Source: Rickettsia typhi (GTDB lineage Bacteria > Pseudomonadota > Alphaproteobacteria > Rickettsiales > Rickettsiaceae). From it: DNA of 64,000 nt. This document shows, in pieces, positions 19,348-28,856 of this stretch. Under the pieces are notes generated by a model. The model was given only the letters and a program-made list of their open reading frames with translations. It was not told the DNA's origin and ran no database searches. Position numbers and translations under genes: made by a program. Location of the stretch: NCBI GenBank assembly GCA_945875975.1, contig CAMCMD010000005.1:1-64000 (forward strand), read 5' to 3'. Position 1 is the first letter of the stretch. Every line of letters begins with the position of its first letter.

Positions 19348-19959
19348 TTACTTCTTTACATTTTGCGGAAGGATCAAATCTCTACTAGTAATAATTTTGT
19401 CCACAATTCCAAATGCCAAAGCTTCAGTAGCTGACATAAAACAATCACGTTCCATCGCAGTAGCTATTTTCTCTACCGTTTGACCGGTATGCTTAGCATA
19501 AGTTTGATGAAGCAGTTTTTTCACTTTCATAGTCTCACGCGCATGAATTTCAATATCTGTAGCTTGCCCTCTATAGCCACCACTTGGTTGATGAATCATT
19601 ACCCGGCTACTTGGTAAAACGTATCGCATTCCTTTCTCGCCAGCAAGCAAAATAGTTGCGCCCATTGAACAAGCCTGACCTATACAAAGGGTCGCAATTT
19701 TTGGCTTTATATACTGCATAGTATCATAAATAGCAAAGCCTGAACTAACAACGCCACCAGGAGAATTAATATACATATATATCTCTTTCTCTGGGTTTTC
19801 AGCCTCAAGAAATAATAACTGAGCAACGATAGAATTTGCCATTTGGTCTTCAAACTCTCCACAAACAAAAATTATCCGCTCTTTAAGAAGACGCGAGTAA
19901 ATATCATAAGATCTTTCACCTCTTGCCGTCTGCTCTACAACTATTGGCACATAATTCAT
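19348..19959 (-). CDS. clpP: ClpP serine protease subunit
   Basis: 203 residues. Catalytic triad S98 ([12 protein letters not shown]), H123 ([14 protein letters not shown]) and D172 (ERDCFMSA). The N-terminal loop [21 protein letters not shown] is typical. It forms the proteolytic barrel partnered by ClpX downstream and probably by the ClpA encoded nearby. Shares a strand with clpX and the glutaredoxin-like gene, which precedes it by 36 bases. Confidence 0.97.
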   Translation of the reverse strand: MNYVPIVVEQTARGERSYDIYSRLLKERIIFVCGEFEDQMANSIVAQLLFLEAENPEKEIYMYINSPGGVVSSGFAIYDTMQYIKPKIATLCIGQACSMGATILLAGEKGMRYVLPSSRVMIHQPSGGYRGQATDIEIHARETMKVKKLLHQTYAKHTGQTVEKIATAMERDCFMSATEALAFGIVDKIITSRDLILPQNVKK

Positions 19960-19995
19960 AACTCACTTTCTCCCACAATATTATTATAATACAAA

Positions 19996-20382
19996 TTACT
20001 TAAACTCAGCACCTTGCTCTACTATATACAACTTTCCTGATTCTTCTAGCTCTTTCAAACTCTTATAGCCACCAATAAATTCTCCATTTACGTAAACATA
20101 CGGAACAGTATTTTGACCAGTTTGATCAGCCATTCTTTGATGTAAAACCCTATTGTTTCCTAGTTCAATCACCTCATAAGAAATAGCATTCTTATCCAAA
20201 AGTTCTTTAGCAAGGATACAGTATTTACACGTATCCTTAGTATAAAGCAAAATTTTTAAATCACTTCTTGGTGTTTTAGCTTCTCTATTAATAGCACTTA
20301 CCTCATATTTTGAATAAAGCTTTACTGAAGCCAGCAACACAAGTGATACTGCTAAAACGATAAATATTTTACTATTTTTCAT
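19996..20382 (-). CDS. Membrane-anchored glutaredoxin-domain protein
   Basis: 128 residues. An N-terminal signal anchor (about 5-22) is followed by a glutaredoxin fold with C52-x2-C55 in DTCKYCILAKELL, the cis-Pro TVPYVYVNGEFIGGYKSL and a helical C terminus. The hydrophobic leader suggests that the redox domain faces the periplasm or stays membrane-tethered, unlike ordinary cytosolic GrxC. It could reduce or isomerise disulfides of envelope proteins. Located just upstream of clpP on the same strand. Confidence 0.8.
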   Translation of the reverse strand: MKNSKIFIVLAVSLVLLASVKLYSKYEVSAINREAKTPRSDLKILLYTKDTCKYCILAKELLDKNAISYEVIELGNNRVLHQRMADQTGQNTVPYVYVNGEFIGGYKSLKELEESGKLYIVEQGAEFK

Positions 20383-20549
20383 ATTTTCTAAGACTAAACC
20401 AATTTTACAGAAGGTTAATTCTAGAAGAACTCATACCACAAATCTACATAAAATAAGTAATTACTAAAATATATACAAGTATTTCTATCTTATAGTCTGG
20501 TATACTTATCATCAGTAGGGTTGATTATAGAGTAACTCAAGAGGTCAAG

Positions 20550-22874
20550 ATGCTTTCAAACGAATTAGAGTTAACTCTCAGAAGAGCGCTATCAATTGCT
20601 ACAAAATATCGACATGAGTATGCTACTTATGAACATCTATTACTTTCAATTACCGAAGATTCAGATGCTAAGCGTATTTTTTCTGAATATAGAATTGACT
20701 TAAACTCATTGAGAGTACAACTACAAACCTATCTTAAACACGACCTACAAAATCTAGTAGACCACGAAGCTAAGGAAGCAAAACCAACGGCAGGATTCCA
20801 GAGAATTATTCAACGCGCTGCTCTTCATAGTCAAGCTAATGGACAGAAGATTATTTCTAGTATTCACGTACTAGCTGAGTTTTTTTTTGAACATGAAGCT
20901 TATGCTCTTTTATGTCTCAAAGAGCATAATTTAAATAGACAAGATGTTCTAAATATTCTCAAAACAGAGGACAAATTATATACTAAGCAGCTGTCAGAAC
21001 CATCTACTAATCAAACTTCTTTTATTGAAGAAATTTCTCAAAAACACCTGAAGGAAGAGCTTCAAAAAAATACCTCACATGAAAATGATTTGGAAAAATA
21101 TTGTACTAACCTCAACAAAAGAGCTGATCTTGATGCCATTGACTGCCTAGTTGGGAGAAAGAACGAAATTGAGAGAACTATTGAAATACTCTGTAGAAGA
21201 AAAAAGAATAACGCTATTCTGGTTGGAGAACCTGGTGTTGGCAAAACAGCCATAGCAGAAGGACTAGCTATTAGGATTATTAACAACGATGTACCAGAAA
21301 TTTTAAAGGACGCCGTTATTTATTCTCTAGATATAGGCAGTCTGGTTGCAGGAACAAAGTTTAGAGGAGACTTTGAAGAACGAATAAAAAATTTACTTGA
21401 GGAGTTAAAGAAAAACCACAATGCTATTTTATTTATTGATGAAATCCACACTATCATCGGAGCTGGATCGACTACAACAGGAGCAATGGACGCTAGTAAC
21501 CTTCTTAAACCTGCCCTTGCGCGCGGAGAACTTAGATGCATAGGGTCAACGACATTTAAAGAGTACCATAATAATTTTGAGAAGGACATGGCTTTGGTAA
21601 GACGCTTTCAAAAAGTTGTTATTAGTGAACCTGATGAAGATACAACACTAGAAATATTAAAAGGACTAAAAGGAAATTACGAAAAACACCACAATGTTAC
21701 TTATGACCTTTCTGCCCTAAAAGCAGCGATTACTTTATCGCAGAGATTTATTAACGATAGACATTTGCCAGACAAAGCAATCGATCTGATAGACCAAGCC
21801 GGAGCCCGAAGCAAAATTGTCAACAAGTCTAAACTTAGGCCTATTATCACTCAAAAAGAAATAGAACAACTCCTGGCCAGCATTCTGAATATACCTAGCA
21901 TAAGAGTCGAATCAGACGACATAATGCTATTAAAACAATTAAGCCGTAATTTAAAAACTCATATTTTTGGTCAAGCTGAGGCAATAGAGAGCTTGTGTTC
22001 TAGTATAAAACTCTCTCGAGCCGGCCTCCGCAAAGGGGTACGACCGACTGGTTGTTACATGTTCGCAGGTCAAACTGGTGTGGGCAAAACTGAACTCGCA
22101 AAACAACTTGCAATTTTTAGCGGTATGAGATTGCTCAAATTCGATATGTCCGAATTTTCCGAACCAAGTTCAGTATCTAAGCTCCTTGGGAGCTCTCCTG
22201 GTTATGTTGGCTTTGACCAAGGAGGTATGCTAACAAGCGAAGTAGATAAATTCCCTTATTCAGTAGTTTTATTTGACGAAATAGAAAAAGCTCACCATGA
22301 AATTTTTAACTTGCTTTTACAAATAATGGATGAAGGGAGGCTTACCGACAGTACTGGCAAGCACATAAATTTTTCACATACGATGATTATTTTAACAACT
22401 AATCTAGTTGCAGAAGAAGAAAAGTCGGCTATTGGTTTTGCTCAAAAAGATTTAACTAATGACAAAGTAGGTTTGAATATGGAGGCATTCAATGAACGTT
22501 TTAGCCCCGAGTTTCAAGGCAGGTTAGATAAAATAATCCTCTTTAACCCTATCAGCAACATAATTGACAAGATAGTTTCAAAAAACCTAAAAGAACTAGC
22601 TTCACAATTAGCTGATAAGAAAGTAAGGCTCGTAGTCAATACCGGGGTGAAGAAATATTTTGCTCAAAACTGCTTTAATAAAAAAGGAAATGCGCGTGAA
22701 CTCGATCGAATAATTGATACCCATATTAAGCAAGCCATCGCCGACGAGATGTTATTTGGCAAGCTTAGAAATGGGGGCGTAGTAATCATTGACTATCCTA
22801 AGAAAAGCAAGAAATTGACATTCAAATTTTCTGGCTTAGAAAAACTGGATAAAATGCAACTTGAAACTAGTTGA
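20550..22874 (+). CDS. clpA: ClpA-type AAA+ unfoldase
   Basis: 774 residues. N-terminal repeat domain (1-145), D1 Walker A GEPGVGKT near 228 and Walker B ILFIDEIHTIIGAG, D2 Walker A GQTGVGKT near 510 and [16 protein letters not shown]. It lacks the long coiled-coil middle domain of ClpB and ends as ClpA proteins do, so it should pair with ClpP. The adaptor gene clpS, often directly upstream of clpA, is not visible in the 167 bases before the start. ATG follows AAGAGG. It is divergent from the clpP-clpX strand and runs toward rplM. Confidence 0.93.
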   Translation: MLSNELELTLRRALSIATKYRHEYATYEHLLLSITEDSDAKRIFSEYRIDLNSLRVQLQTYLKHDLQNLVDHEAKEAKPTAGFQRIIQRAALHSQANGQKIISSIHVLAEFFFEHEAYALLCLKEHNLNRQDVLNILKTEDKLYTKQLSEPSTNQTSFIEEISQKHLKEELQKNTSHENDLEKYCTNLNKRADLDAIDCLVGRKNEIERTIEILCRRKKNNAILVGEPGVGKTAIAEGLAIRIINNDVPEILKDAVIYSLDIGSLVAGTKFRGDFEERIKNLLEELKKNHNAILFIDEIHTIIGAGSTTTGAMDASNLLKPALARGELRCIGSTTFKEYHNNFEKDMALVRRFQKVVISEPDEDTTLEILKGLKGNYEKHHNVTYDLSALKAAITLSQRFINDRHLPDKAIDLIDQAGARSKIVNKSKLRPIITQKEIEQLLASILNIPSIRVESDDIMLLKQLSRNLKTHIFGQAEAIESLCSSIKLSRAGLRKGVRPTGCYMFAGQTGVGKTELAKQLAIFSGMRLLKFDMSEFSEPSSVSKLLGSSPGYVGFDQGGMLTSEVDKFPYSVVLFDEIEKAHHEIFNLLLQIMDEGRLTDSTGKHINFSHTMIILTTNLVAEEEKSAIGFAQKDLTNDKVGLNMEAFNERFSPEFQGRLDKIILFNPISNIIDKIVSKNLKELASQLADKKVRLVVNTGVKKYFAQNCFNKKGNARELDRIIDTHIKQAIADEMLFGKLRNGGVVIIDYPKKSKKLTFKFSGLEKLDKMQLETS

Positions 22875-22892
22875 TCTTTTTTAAAATTATCC

Positions 22893-22922
22893 TTGACAAT
22901 ACGCTCATGTAACTGCTATTTT
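22893..22922 (+). promoter_or_regulatory. Sigma70-type promoter for rplM-rpsI
   Basis: Consensus -35 TTGACA (22893-22898), 18-base spacer and TATTTT (22917-22922), 36 bases before the rplM start codon, within the short gap after clpA. Confidence 0.6.
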
Positions 22923-22957
22923 TAGCTGCAAAATATCAAATTAACGAAGACAATACT

Positions 22958-23425
22958 GTGAAAACCTATTCAGCAAAACCATCAGACATCGAAAAAAAAT
23001 GGTGGGTTATTGATGCTAAAGATCTTGTACTTGGGCGCTTAGCCAGTCAAACTGCCGTATTGCTACGCGGGAAACACAAACCCACTTTTACTCCGCACAT
23101 GGATTGTGGTGATTATGTGATAATTGTTAATGCAAAATACGTATATCTTTCAGGGAAAAAATCCGATCCAAAAAACGGTAAATTCTATTATCGTCACACG
23201 GGCTTTCCAGGTGGTATAAAAGAAACTACGGCTGGAAAAATCCTTGGTGGAAAATATCCAGAACGAGTGGTCAAAATGGCTATCAAGCGGATGATCAGTA
23301 GAAACAAAATGGGTGATGTACAATTAGGCAACCTCCATGTATACTCTGAAGCTAACCATCCCCATGCAGCTCAAAAGCCAGAAGCTTTTGACCTCGTTAG
23401 TAAAAATTCTAAAAACACGAAGTAA
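22958..23425 (+). CDS. rplM: 50S ribosomal protein L13
   Basis: 155 residues, GTG start. The L13 signature appears in [41 protein letters not shown] and [10 protein letters not shown]. It binds 23S rRNA early in large-subunit assembly. The gene is followed after 5 bases by rpsI, the standard bacterial pair. Slightly longer than the E. coli protein at the C terminus. Confidence 0.97.
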   Translation: MKTYSAKPSDIEKKWWVIDAKDLVLGRLASQTAVLLRGKHKPTFTPHMDCGDYVIIVNAKYVYLSGKKSDPKNGKFYYRHTGFPGGIKETTAGKILGGKYPERVVKMAIKRMISRNKMGDVQLGNLHVYSEANHPHAAQKPEAFDLVSKNSKNTK

Positions 23426-23430
23426 TTGTA

Positions 23431-23916
23431 ATGGAAGTACCAACACTAGAAATTAAAAAGAGTTCTGTAGTAACCAACAAAGTTGTCGCACCTCAAGTTG
23501 CTCAATGCAAGTCCAAAAAAGCTACAGCTGATGGCGGTGGTTATGGAACAGGCAGAAGGAAAAACGCAGTGGCAAGAGTTTGGGTTAGACCTGGGAAAGG
23601 TAGAATTATAGTAAATAACAAAGATTTTTCTGTATATTTCCCACGCGAAACATATAGAACATCAATTATGCAACCTTTTGTAGACACAAATACTACCGGA
23701 CAATTTGATGTTATGTGCACTACTAAAGGTGGCGGAACTACAGGCCAAGCAGGCGCAATAATTCATGGTATAGCCAGAGCGCTTGATTGTATCTCTGACG
23801 ATTTTCATCCAATCTTACGCAAAGGTGGTTTTTTGACAAGAGATGCAAGAGTTGTTGAGCGTAAGAAATATGGTAAACGTAAGGCGCGTAAGAGCACTCA
23901 GTTCTCAAAACGTTAA
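23431..23916 (+). CDS. rpsI: 30S ribosomal protein S9
   Basis: 161 residues. The S9 core begins at [19 protein letters not shown] (about residue 38), contains [14 protein letters not shown] and ends with the basic [14 protein letters not shown] that reaches the ribosomal P site. About 35 additional N-terminal residues precede the core, as seen in alphaproteobacterial S9. Cotranscribed with rplM. Confidence 0.97.
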   Translation: MEVPTLEIKKSSVVTNKVVAPQVAQCKSKKATADGGGYGTGRRKNAVARVWVRPGKGRIIVNNKDFSVYFPRETYRTSIMQPFVDTNTTGQFDVMCTTKGGGTTGQAGAIIHGIARALDCISDDFHPILRKGGFLTRDARVVERKKYGKRKARKSTQFSKR

Positions 23917-23923
23917 TATATTT

Positions 23924-23949
23924 ACTGCTCAAGTGCTTTTTTGGGCAGT
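23924..23949 (+). terminator. Probable terminator after rplM-rpsI
   Basis: ACTGCTCAA (23924-23932) pairs with TTGGGCAGT (23941-23949) with one G-T wobble across an 8-base loop, eight bases after the rpsI stop. The downstream T-run is short, so termination may be partial. Confidence 0.55.
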
Positions 23950-23999
23950 GTTTATACCGAAATGTTATATAGTAAATACATACAATTAAGTTAGGTGTA

Positions 24000-24130
24000 A
24001 AAACGTTATGGCGACGCTCCATGCTCGGAGGTATGATTATTCAGAAATACGCATGAATTACTGGATAGACCCATCGCTCAATAAGCTCTTTGCCATGACC
24101 ATTTGTAAGATGTTTACCTATCAACTTAAT
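24000..24130. repeat. Degenerate copy of a dispersed GGATTGCTTCGTCGCT-type repeat
   Basis: The stretch around 24061-24100 (GGATAGACCCATCGCTC followed by GCCATGACC) resembles the widespread intergenic repeat with core GGATTGCTTCGTCGCT and end GCAATGAC that occurs in many Rickettsiales genomes. A 61-codon open frame across it (24008-24193) reads like translated repeat, not a protein. The remaining bases from 23950 to 24245 hold nothing else I can name. Confidence 0.35.
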
Positions 24131-24245
24131 AATTATGTAGTCGTTAAATTTGGATTTGATTATAAGCACAATAATTCGAAGCCTAAAAAATAGGCAAGTA
24201 ATAAAGCTTCAAATTCAAAGTTAGTGATTATAAATTAGACTTATT

Positions 24246-24322
24246 GGCGGGGTAGCTCAGCTGGTTAGAGCATCGGAATCATAATCCGGGTGTCGGGGGT
24301 TCAAGTCCCTCCCTCGCTACCA
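24246..24322 (+). tRNA. tRNA-Met (CAU), elongator type
   Basis: Cloverleaf of 77 bases with CCA encoded (24320-24322). Acceptor GGCGGGG pairs with CCTCGCT through two G-U wobbles, D arm GCTC/GAGC, anticodon stem TCGGA/TCCGG with loop ATCATAA giving anticodon CAT, and T arm GGGGGTTCAAGTCCC-like. The G1-T72 pair and the lack of three G-C pairs in the anticodon stem argue against initiator tRNA. Overall sequence is close to alphaproteobacterial elongator Met; a tRNA-Ile with lysidine is the alternative. Confidence 0.93.
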
Positions 24323-24458
24323 AGAAAGTAAAATTGCTCCTTCAAAATGGATATAATATCAAAGCCTCGATAAAATGAATAAATATAATTTTAAGTGTCG
24401 AGTATCAGTAACATAGTCCTAGATAAAGTTTTTGTACGGTACTTTGGAGCTTGGCATG

Positions 24459-24893
24459 CTATCTAATCTTAGCTATGCGTCTAGCATGCCGACCGCCTTC
24501 AAATTCAGTTTTTAGAAATTTTTCGACCATTTTAATTGAAATATCATCATCGACCAATTTGCTACCCAATACTAGTATGTTCGCATCATTATGAGATCTA
24601 GCGCGCTCTGCCATAAACTCGCTTGTACATAGAGCAGCCCTAATATCAGAGCTTCGGTTTGCCGCTATAGACATACCAATACCAGTTCCACAAATCAAAA
24701 TACCTTGAGACACAGTTTTTTCAATAATTTCTTCTACCATTTTATAAGTGAAATCAGGATAATCCACTCTCTCTTCACTATCTGTTCCTAGATCAAGTAC
24801 TTTTACATTTTTTTTTCGAAGATCTCGTATAATTTTATCTTTCAATTTAACGCCAGCATGGTCACTTGCAATAGCTAAATCATAATTTTTCAT
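24459..24893 (-). CDS. rpiB: Ribose-5-phosphate isomerase B
   Basis: 144 residues; interconverts ribose-5-phosphate and ribulose-5-phosphate in the pentose phosphate pathway. Motifs: IASDHAGVKLK (8-18), the catalytic Cys68 in GILICGTGIGMSIAANR and HNDANILVLGSK. Length is typical. The stop lies in a perfect inverted repeat, GGCATGCTA (24453-24461)/TAGCATGCC (24482-24490), which may fold at the 3' end of the message. Divergent from the NlpD-like gene. Confidence 0.94.
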   Translation of the reverse strand: MKNYDLAIASDHAGVKLKDKIIRDLRKKNVKVLDLGTDSEERVDYPDFTYKMVEEIIEKTVSQGILICGTGIGMSIAANRSSDIRAALCTSEFMAERARSHNDANILVLGSKLVDDDISIKMVEKFLKTEFEGGRHARRIAKIR

Positions 24894-24905
24894 TAAACAC
24901 CTTAT

Positions 24906-24934
24906 TTGATATACAAAGTAATAGATATTAATAT
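24906..24934 (+). promoter_or_regulatory. Likely promoter for the NlpD-like gene
   Basis: TTGATA (24906-24911), 17-base spacer, TAATAT (24929-24934), 56 bases ahead of the lipoprotein ATG. The area is very AT-rich, so chance matches are likely. Confidence 0.4.
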
Positions 24935-24989
24935 ATAATGACCTTTATTTAATTAGCAAAACAAATCTGTAATTACACACATTGGCAAA

Positions 24990-25907
24990 ATGAAAAAACA
25001 AGGCCTTTTGATTCTTTTATCATTTATATTATCTGCGTGCGCCGTGTCGAAGCAGTCAGCGCCTATAGAGTTTAATCACGCAGGTGCAAAGCAGAGTTCT
25101 TCTAGCAACAAAACAAATCCAACGCTTGTTGACGAGGGAGAGGTTGTGTCTACTGGTTCATTTGAAGTAAAGTCAACTGAAGTAATTAATCAAGATGGTA
25201 CTACCTCTGATAGTGCTGTCGATGGTGAGCAATATATTATTCCAGCGCAAACCCAACAAAAATCAAAGAATAAAATCATTTACCATGAAGTACAAGTGGG
25301 TGAAACAATTGAAGATATCGCTTCAAAATATGGACAAAAAGTCATAGAAATTGCGTTATTAAATGACCTAGCGCCACCTTATTATCTTGACGAGTTTCAA
25401 ATCCTTAAAATCAAACAAACTACAGAGAAAAACTTAGTACCTACCGTTACTGGAGCTATTGAACCGTTGATACAAGTAGAAGAAGGTAAAATTGAAAAAC
25501 CAGAAGTAAAGCTTCAAGAGCAAGAAGTACATCACGAATATATTACTCCAGTAAAGGGTAAAGTTATTACAAAATTTGGTGACAAAACTCAATTTGGGAC
25601 AAGCAAGGGAATCAGCATCAGTGCAAAACCTGGCACTAAAGTTCTGTCAACAGCTGCCGGTAAAGTAATATATGCTGATTACGACGCAACTTTTGGTAAT
25701 TTAGTAATTATTAAACTTGATGGCAAAAACCTTGTTACTTCTTATGCCCATCTAGAAGACATAATTCTCACTAAAGGCACTAGTGTAAAACAAGGAGATG
25801 TCGTAGGGTATGTTGGTAGTACTGGTAAAGTAACAGAGCCCCAACTTAATTTCGGTATCCGAGAAGGGAAAGTAGCAAAAGATCCGGCAAAATTTGTAAC
25901 ATACTAA
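24990..25907 (+). CDS. nlpD: NlpD-like LysM/LytM lipoprotein, peptidase site degenerate
   Basis: 305 residues. Lipobox LSAC puts the lipidated Cys at 17. A LysM domain spans about 94-138 (YHEVQVGETIEDIASKYG...PYYLDEFQILKI) and an M23/LytM domain about 183-303. Canonical M23 metal ligands are missing: the HxGxD motif reads SKGISIS and the final LHFEIR is LNFGIR, although YAHL is kept. NlpD and EnvC are likewise inactive and activate N-acetylmuramoyl-L-alanine amidases at division, so this is best read as a division or cell-separation amidase activator at the outer membrane. The low-complexity linker (25-90) is normal for the type. Confidence 0.85.
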   Translation: MKKQGLLILLSFILSACAVSKQSAPIEFNHAGAKQSSSSNKTNPTLVDEGEVVSTGSFEVKSTEVINQDGTTSDSAVDGEQYIIPAQTQQKSKNKIIYHEVQVGETIEDIASKYGQKVIEIALLNDLAPPYYLDEFQILKIKQTTEKNLVPTVTGAIEPLIQVEEGKIEKPEVKLQEQEVHHEYITPVKGKVITKFGDKTQFGTSKGISISAKPGTKVLSTAAGKVIYADYDATFGNLVIIKLDGKNLVTSYAHLEDIILTKGTSVKQGDVVGYVGSTGKVTEPQLNFGIREGKVAKDPAKFVTY

Positions 25908-25923
25908 GTCTACTTAAAAACTC

Positions 25924-25996
25924 GTCGGCGAGCGACTATTTTGGAGTATTCCAGAGCAATATACTGCCCACAACTCCCCAACATCTCGCTGCCGAC
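25924..25996. repeat. Large imperfect inverted repeat between convergent nlpD-like and clpB
   Basis: GTCGGC (25924-25929) pairs with GCCGAC (25991-25996), extended by AGCGA/TCGCT after one bulged G. A second pair, GGAGT (25943-25947)/ACTCC (25973-25977), sits inside. The GC-rich arms stand out in AT-rich DNA and lie where both transcripts should end. Confidence 0.5.
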
Positions 25997-26067
25997 CAAC
26001 TGCATATATTGGGTGTAATAATCCTTCAACTACCTTTATATAGTCTTACTCAAACACTATCTCATTT

Positions 26068-28635
26068 TCAAATATCAAGTTTACCGCCAACGCAAGAAAG
26101 TTTAATTTTATCACCACTACTATATGACCCAGATAATATTTTCTTTGCCAAAATATTTTGCACTTCTTTTTGAATAATTCTTTTTAGCGGCCTAGCACCA
26201 AAAGCTGGATCATAGCCCTTATCACCAAGATAATTTACTGCACTTTCATCATATTCAAAATTAATTACTTGGGTGGCTAAAATGTTTTTTAAATCATTAA
26301 GTTGAATTTTTACTATCTCGTTCATATGCGACCTATTCAAGCGATGAAATAATATTATCTCATCAAGACGATTTAAAAATTCCGGTCTAAAAGCAGCTTG
26401 AACATACTCCATCACTTGATCGCGTACCAAAGCTGTATCTTCACCATCAGCTTGATTGACAAGCACTTCGGAACCAAGGTTTGAGGTAAGAACTATTATT
26501 GTATTTTTAAAATCTACTACATGACCTTGGCTATCAGTTAAACGTCCCTCATCTAGTATTTGTAACATCACATTAAAAATATCAGGGTGAGCTTTTTCAA
26601 TTTCATCAAATAATACGATTTGATATGGGCGTCTACGAACCGCTTCAGTCAAAGCTCCGCCTTGTTCATATCCCACATATCCAGGAGGGGCACCAATCAA
26701 CCTTGCTACTGCATGCTTCTCCATATATTCTGACATATCAAATCTGAGCACAGCACTACGATCGCTAAACAAAAACTGAGCAAGAGCCTTAGTGAGTTCA
26801 GTTTTACCAACACCCGTTGGGCCAAGAAACAAAAATGAACCTAGGGGCCGGTGTTGATCGGCAATACCAGCACGAGACCTACGAATAGCATCACTTACAG
26901 CTTCTATCGCATCATTTTGACCGATTACTGTGGCTTGTAAGTTTTTTTCCATAGTAAGAAGTTTATCTCGCTCGCTTGAAAGCATAATATCAATCGGGAT
27001 TCCAGTAATTTTAGAAACAAGGCTTGCTATATCTTCGTCTGTCACTCTTTCTTTCAAGAGTTTATTATCAGTTTGTTCTTCAGCGGATTTTAACTTGGCT
27101 GTTATTTCTGGAATCACGCCATATTTCAGCTCGCTGGCCCTGGTAAGGTCTCCCCTCCTTTCTGACTTTTCAAGCTCTATTTTAGCGTTTTCAAGATCTT
27201 CTTTCAATTTCTGTGCAGAGAGGATTTTGTTCTTTTCAGCTAACCATTTTGAGCTTAAATCCATTGATTTAGCCTCGAGTTCCGCGAGTTCAGAAGTTAA
27301 TTTAGTAACCTTCTTTTTTGAATTATCATCCTTTTCCTTCTTCAAGGCTGATAATTCAATCTTTATTTGAATAATTTTGCGATCGAGCTCATCTAATTCC
27401 TCAGGTTTACTAGACACCTCTATTTTTAAACGACTTGCAGCTTCATCGAGCAAGTCAATTGCTTTATCAGGTAAAAAACGGTCCGTTATATACCTATTTG
27501 ATAGAGTAGCAGCAGCGACTATAGCACCATCTGAAATGGTTACTCCATGATGTAGCTCGTATCGATCTTTTATTCCTCGCATAATTGAAATTGTATCAAC
27601 AACACTTGGTTCTGCAACATATACCGCCTGAAAACGCCTTGCTAATGCAGTATCTTTCTCTATATATCTCCGATACTCGTCCAGAGTGGTTGCGCCAATA
27701 CAATGTAGCTCACCTCTGGCAAGCATTGGTTTTAGCAGGTTCGATGCATCCATCGCCCCATCAGTTTTCCCAGTACCAACAAGAAGGTGTAACTCATCAA
27801 TGAATAATATAATCTCGCCACTTGCTTCTTTTATTTCCTTTAGCACCGCTTTTAAGCGTTCCTCGAATTCTCCTCGAAATTTTGCCCCAGCAATTAGTGC
27901 CCCCATATCTAGTTCAAAAATTTTACAATTCACTAGGGATTCAGGAACATCTTTATGATATATTCTTTGAGCTAAACCTTCAATAATTGCAGTTTTACCA
28001 ACACCAGGCTCACCAATTAAAACAGGATTATTCTTTGAACGACGCGAAAGGACTTGAATTGCTCGCCTTATCTCCTCATCGCGACCTATTATAGGATCAA
28101 TTTTTCCTTCCATAGCAAGCTTTGTTACGTCTCTACCGTATTTCAACAAAGCATCATAACTCTCTTCAGCTGATTCACTATCAGCAGTCCTTCCCTTGCG
28201 CATGGCTAAAATTGCGGCAGTAGTTTTCGTTGAATCAATACCGAACTCGGCCAAAATTTTACCAACAATGTTTTTATCATATGTCAGTGCTTCAAAAAAT
28301 CTCTCTATTGTAACAAAACTATCTTTATTTGTTATAGCAAGTGCCAAAGATTTTTCAAGTAGCTTAAGTGAATCTGCAGAAATACTCACCTGCCCTCCAC
28401 CACCGCTTATTTCTACACTTGGCACTCGCGCTAACTCCTCTTCAGCTCTTGTTAAAATAAGATTACTACTTGCCCCAAACGAAGTAAGAAGATTCCTAAT
28501 TACATCTTGCTCTTCGGCAACAAGAGCGACAAGAAAATGGATTGGCAAAAGCTGCTGATGATTATTTTTTGCCGCTAGCATCTGGGCATTAGAGATCACC
28601 GACCTTGCTGCGGATGTAAATTTTTCGATATTCAT
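26068..28635 (-). CDS. clpB: ClpB disaggregase chaperone
   Basis: 855 residues. N domain (1-145), D1 Walker A GEPGVGKT (about 205), long coiled-coil middle domain (about 405-525: [20 protein letters not shown] onward) that separates ClpB from ClpA, then D2 Walker A GPTGVGKT (about 605) and [15 protein letters not shown]. With DnaK it resolubilises aggregated proteins. Normally in the heat-shock regulon; I did not find a convincing RpoH promoter in the 220 bases upstream. Confidence 0.97.
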   Translation of the reverse strand: MNIEKFTSAARSVISNAQMLAAKNNHQQLLPIHFLVALVAEEQDVIRNLLTSFGASSNLILTRAEEELARVPSVEISGGGGQVSISADSLKLLEKSLALAITNKDSFVTIERFFEALTYDKNIVGKILAEFGIDSTKTTAAILAMRKGRTADSESAEESYDALLKYGRDVTKLAMEGKIDPIIGRDEEIRRAIQVLSRRSKNNPVLIGEPGVGKTAIIEGLAQRIYHKDVPESLVNCKIFELDMGALIAGAKFRGEFEERLKAVLKEIKEASGEIILFIDELHLLVGTGKTDGAMDASNLLKPMLARGELHCIGATTLDEYRRYIEKDTALARRFQAVYVAEPSVVDTISIMRGIKDRYELHHGVTISDGAIVAAATLSNRYITDRFLPDKAIDLLDEAASRLKIEVSSKPEELDELDRKIIQIKIELSALKKEKDDNSKKKVTKLTSELAELEAKSMDLSSKWLAEKNKILSAQKLKEDLENAKIELEKSERRGDLTRASELKYGVIPEITAKLKSAEEQTDNKLLKERVTDEDIASLVSKITGIPIDIMLSSERDKLLTMEKNLQATVIGQNDAIEAVSDAIRRSRAGIADQHRPLGSFLFLGPTGVGKTELTKALAQFLFSDRSAVLRFDMSEYMEKHAVARLIGAPPGYVGYEQGGALTEAVRRRPYQIVLFDEIEKAHPDIFNVMLQILDEGRLTDSQGHVVDFKNTIIVLTSNLGSEVLVNQADGEDTALVRDQVMEYVQAAFRPEFLNRLDEIILFHRLNRSHMNEIVKIQLNDLKNILATQVINFEYDESAVNYLGDKGYDPAFGARPLKRIIQKEVQNILAKKILSGSYSSGDKIKLSCVGGKLDI

Positions 28636-28779
28636 AATGGTATAACGGTATAAATTTTGCTTACAGTTATTATATAAGTACTAAATAAAAAAAATCAATT
28701 GACTCAGGTTTAATATAGCTGATATCTTTAAATCTTAGATTGTATTATAATGATTTAATCTATAAAACCACCGTCAAGA

Positions 28780-28794
28780 GCTCTGTTGCAAATA
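28780..28794 (+). repeat. Insertion-element end-like sequence, left margin of accessory block
   Basis: GCTCTGTTGCAAATA here is identical over 15 bases to the reverse complement of 40634-40648, the right end of a small inverted-repeat-bounded element. GGCTCTGTTGCA-type ends are common in bacterial insertion sequences. No transposase lies next to it. Confidence 0.5.
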
Positions 28795-28856
28795 ATTAAC
28801 TATTGTGCTTATAATCCTTTTGTACTACGGCCTTTAAGTGGTTTTTTATGTCAAAT

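Noticed and set aside
24008..24193. 61-codon open frame upstream of tRNA-Met
   Set aside because: Text matches a degenerate intergenic repeat and lacks a ribosome-binding site.
26930..28558. Several open frames opposite clpB
   Set aside because: Shadows of clpB; no start signals and Ser-rich translations typical of antisense frames.
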